Source: Rickettsiales bacterium
GTDB lineage: Bacteria; Pseudomonadota; Alphaproteobacteria; Rs-D84
Reading direction: 5' to 3'
Assembly: GCA_031267375.1 (NCBI GenBank)
Contig: JAIRZE010000073.1
Location: 1 to 6,185, forward strand
DNA length: 6,185 nt
Position 1 is the first letter of the stretch; every line of letters starts with the position of its first letter. The notes beneath the pieces are model-generated. The model saw nothing but the letters and a program-made list of their open reading frames with translations, was not told where the DNA came from and searched no databases. Positions 4,504 through 6,185 of the stretch are shown here, one piece after another. Position numbers and translations under genes: made by a program.

Positions 4504-6123
4504 ATGATATCTGTCGGAAAAGACATCTTGCGAAAAAATTCCGCCGCAAGTCCCCAGGGGCGCGGGCGGATGCGCACCGTATATTCCCTTTTCGTTCTGG
4601 TATTTGTCATATTTGTCGCCAAGACTTTATACTTGGGGATAGAGGGGACCGATCGTTCCAGACGCGGAACCGGCGCCGGCGAATGGGCCGTATCGCGCGC
4701 CAGCATACTTGACAGGAACGGCGATATACTGGCCCAGAATATAATATCCGGAAATATAGTATTGCGTCCCGGAAATATTGTGGACAAAGACGCGGCCGCG
4801 AATCTGATACATAATGTATTGCCGACGGAATACACGGTATCCGGGGCTTTGGCGTTGCTGAATTACGACAAGAAATTTATTTATTTGAAAAAGCTTGCGA
4901 CCGAGACCGAGCGGGCGGCCATAGAATCCGCAAAAATAAAAGGGCTGGATATAGAATCCGTTCAATGGCGGCGCTATCCAAAGCGGCGCTTGTTCGCGCA
5001 TACCGTCGGCTTTACCGGCAGCGACGGCGCCGGACTGGAAGGGGCGGAACGCGTATTCAACGGCTATCTTTCCGACAACAAGGATCCGCTGCAATTATCC
5101 TTGGACGCCAGGGTTCAGGCCGCTTTTTACGAAGAATTATCACGCGCCGTGCATAAATACGGCGCAAAGGGCGCTATGGGAATGCTGATGGACGCGCGCA
5201 CCGGAGAGATGATCGCTATGGTAAATCTGCCGGATTTTGATCCGGAAAATCTGAATCTGGATCCGCCCCAGAATCGTATGAATATGCCGTTGCGCGGGGT
5301 TTTTGAAATGGGCAGCATTTTCAAAATATTCAACACCGCTATGGCAATTGAAACGGGAATCGGATTAAAGCGCGAATATTTTGTCGCAGCCCCTTATACC
5401 ATACGCGACAAATTCGGGCGCGTCGCCGCCGTCATTCACGATCATTCTTCGTTCAAGCCGGTGCGACCGAACTTGTCCGTTGCCGAAATTATGCAGTATT
5501 CCTGCAATGCGGGCAGCGTTCAGATCGCGCTGGACCTGCCGGACGGGGAACAGAAAAATTTCTTTGAGCGCCTGCATTTTGACCGCGCGCTGGACTTGGA
5601 ATTCGGCCGCACTGAAAAGCCGATGATGCCGCAAAAGTGGGGGCCGGTAGAACGGGCGACCGTTTCTTTTGGGCACGGAATCGCCGTGACGCCTATGCAT
5701 ATCTTATTGGCGGTGAATGCCGTTACAAACGGCGGAATTTATATTCAGCCGACTTTATTAAAGCGCGGAGTCGGGCGGATTATGGGCGAAAGAATTGCCC
5801 CGGCCGCGGTTTCCGCGCCGCTGCGCGACATTATGTTCAAGATTTCCGAAGACGGATCCGGGCGCAAGGCAAGAATCGCTGGCATTAAAATCGGCGGAAA
5901 AACTGCGACCGCTGAAAAACGAGTAAATGGAAAAATAGACAAGTTCAGAAATCTTACCGCATTTGTGGGCGTCTTTCCGATAGAGGCCCCGCAATACACT
6001 ATTCTGATAGTATTGGACGAGCCGAAAGGGACCGCGGATTCATACGGCTTGCGGACTGCGGCGTGGAATGCTGTGCCGACCGCCGGCGCGGTGTTAGACA
6101 CAATATTACCACTATTATTTTAA
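4504..6123 (+). CDS. ftsI: Septal penicillin-binding protein FtsI (PBP3), D,D-transpeptidase
   Basis: FtsI cross-links septal peptidoglycan as partner of FtsW. The 539-residue product has a basic cytoplasmic start, one transmembrane anchor (about 26-46), SRASILDRNGDILA opening the pedestal domain, RRYPKRRLFAHTVGF...GLEGAERVFNG closing it, and a C-terminal transpeptidase domain (about 215-530). Catalytic motifs are GSIFK (nucleophile Ser271, Lys274), SCN (Ser333 to Asn335) and GGKTATAEK, where KTA (466-468) replaces the usual KTG. The ATG at 4504 is preferred because GAAGTGAG lies just upstream; a GTG at 4495 would add three residues. The length is a little below many FtsI proteins (about 570-600). 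It follows ftsL as in dcw clusters, separated by element 4. No promoter was recognised in the gap. Confidence 0.92.
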   Translation: MISVGKDILRKNSAASPQGRGRMRTVYSLFVLVFVIFVAKTLYLGIEGTDRSRRGTGAGEWAVSRASILDRNGDILAQNIISGNIVLRPGNIVDKDAAANLIHNVLPTEYTVSGALALLNYDKKFIYLKKLATETERAAIESAKIKGLDIESVQWRRYPKRRLFAHTVGFTGSDGAGLEGAERVFNGYLSDNKDPLQLSLDARVQAAFYEELSRAVHKYGAKGAMGMLMDARTGEMIAMVNLPDFDPENLNLDPPQNRMNMPLRGVFEMGSIFKIFNTAMAIETGIGLKREYFVAAPYTIRDKFGRVAAVIHDHSSFKPVRPNLSVAEIMQYSCNAGSVQIALDLPDGEQKNFFERLHFDRALDLEFGRTEKPMMPQKWGPVERATVSFGHGIAVTPMHILLAVNAVTNGGIYIQPTLLKRGVGRIMGERIAPAAVSAPLRDIMFKISEDGSGRKARIAGIKIGGKTATAEKRVNGKIDKFRNLTAFVGVFPIEAPQYTILIVLDEPKGTADSYGLRTAAWNAVPTAGAVLDTILPLLF

Positions 6124-6185
6124 CTTCGTTTTGCTCACCGGTTTTCTTGCGGGCGGTGGCGGGGGAACCGTGGGCGTTTGCCCAC
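6124..6185. other. Post-ftsI spacer with a GC hairpin at the window edge
   Basis: No gene start is supportable in these 62 bases. The last 16 form a perfect hairpin, GTGGGC-GTTT-GCCCAC (6170-6185), that may extend past the window. In ordinary dcw clusters murE follows ftsI, but nothing here shows whether it does so in this genome. Confidence 0.45.

Noticed and set aside
4627..5094. Minus-strand open frame inside ftsI
   Set aside because: It is antisense to a well-conserved part of FtsI and shows no domain or ribosome binding site.
6135..6185. Tail of a minus-strand gene entering from the right edge
   Set aside because: A short Pro/Arg-rich frame ends with TGA at 6135-6137, but 16 codons of low-complexity sequence overlapping a hairpin are not enough support.

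Overview
The window looks like a chromosomal piece of an alphaproteobacterium, probably an uncultured or host-associated lineage. The evidence is a DksA homologue of the cysteine-free type common in that class, Suf-type iron-sulfur genes, and an FtsL/FtsI pair of Gram-negative type. Composition is mixed, with GC-rich coding stretches alternating with AT-rich spacers. No rRNA, tRNA, CRISPR array or transposase gene was seen.

Layout: (1) 2-388 (+), the 3' end of an outer-membrane beta-barrel protein; (2) 442-1224 (+), an unrecognised secreted protein with YG(K) motifs and a long Ala/Pro/Lys-rich linker; (3) 1331-1356, a bidirectional terminator separating this from (4) a leftward pair, trxA (1781-2101) and a dksA-like gene (1354-1779), one base apart; (5) 2102-2182, a divergent promoter region whose two predicted -10 boxes overlap; (6) a rightward series sufS-sufT-sufE-ftsL-ftsI (2183-6123). 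SufS takes sulfur from cysteine, SufE accepts it, and SufT (DUF59) assists Fe-S maturation. FtsL and FtsI belong to the septal peptidoglycan machinery. The usual ftsL neighbour rsmH is absent, and sufE stands in its place.

The most striking signal is a set of small inverted repeats with one shared architecture but different sequences. Each arm is four tandem units of 7 nt (8 nt in one case), and the second arm is the inverted complement. Four complete cases lie at 407-520, 1226-1328, 3305-3373 and 4318-4480, and a possible half-element lies at 2894-2921. They are not confined to spacers. One supplies the hydrophobic core of a signal peptide. One is an in-frame insert of 69 nt (23 codons) inside sufT. 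One supplies the last seven codons and the stop of ftsL. The half-element is read through in sufS. This resembles Rickettsia palindromic elements in behaviour and cyanobacterial heptanucleotide repeats in form, but the units differ at every site. A second layer of short perfect hairpins, including a dRS3-like ATTCCC-N8-GGGAAT palindrome, occurs in the spacers.
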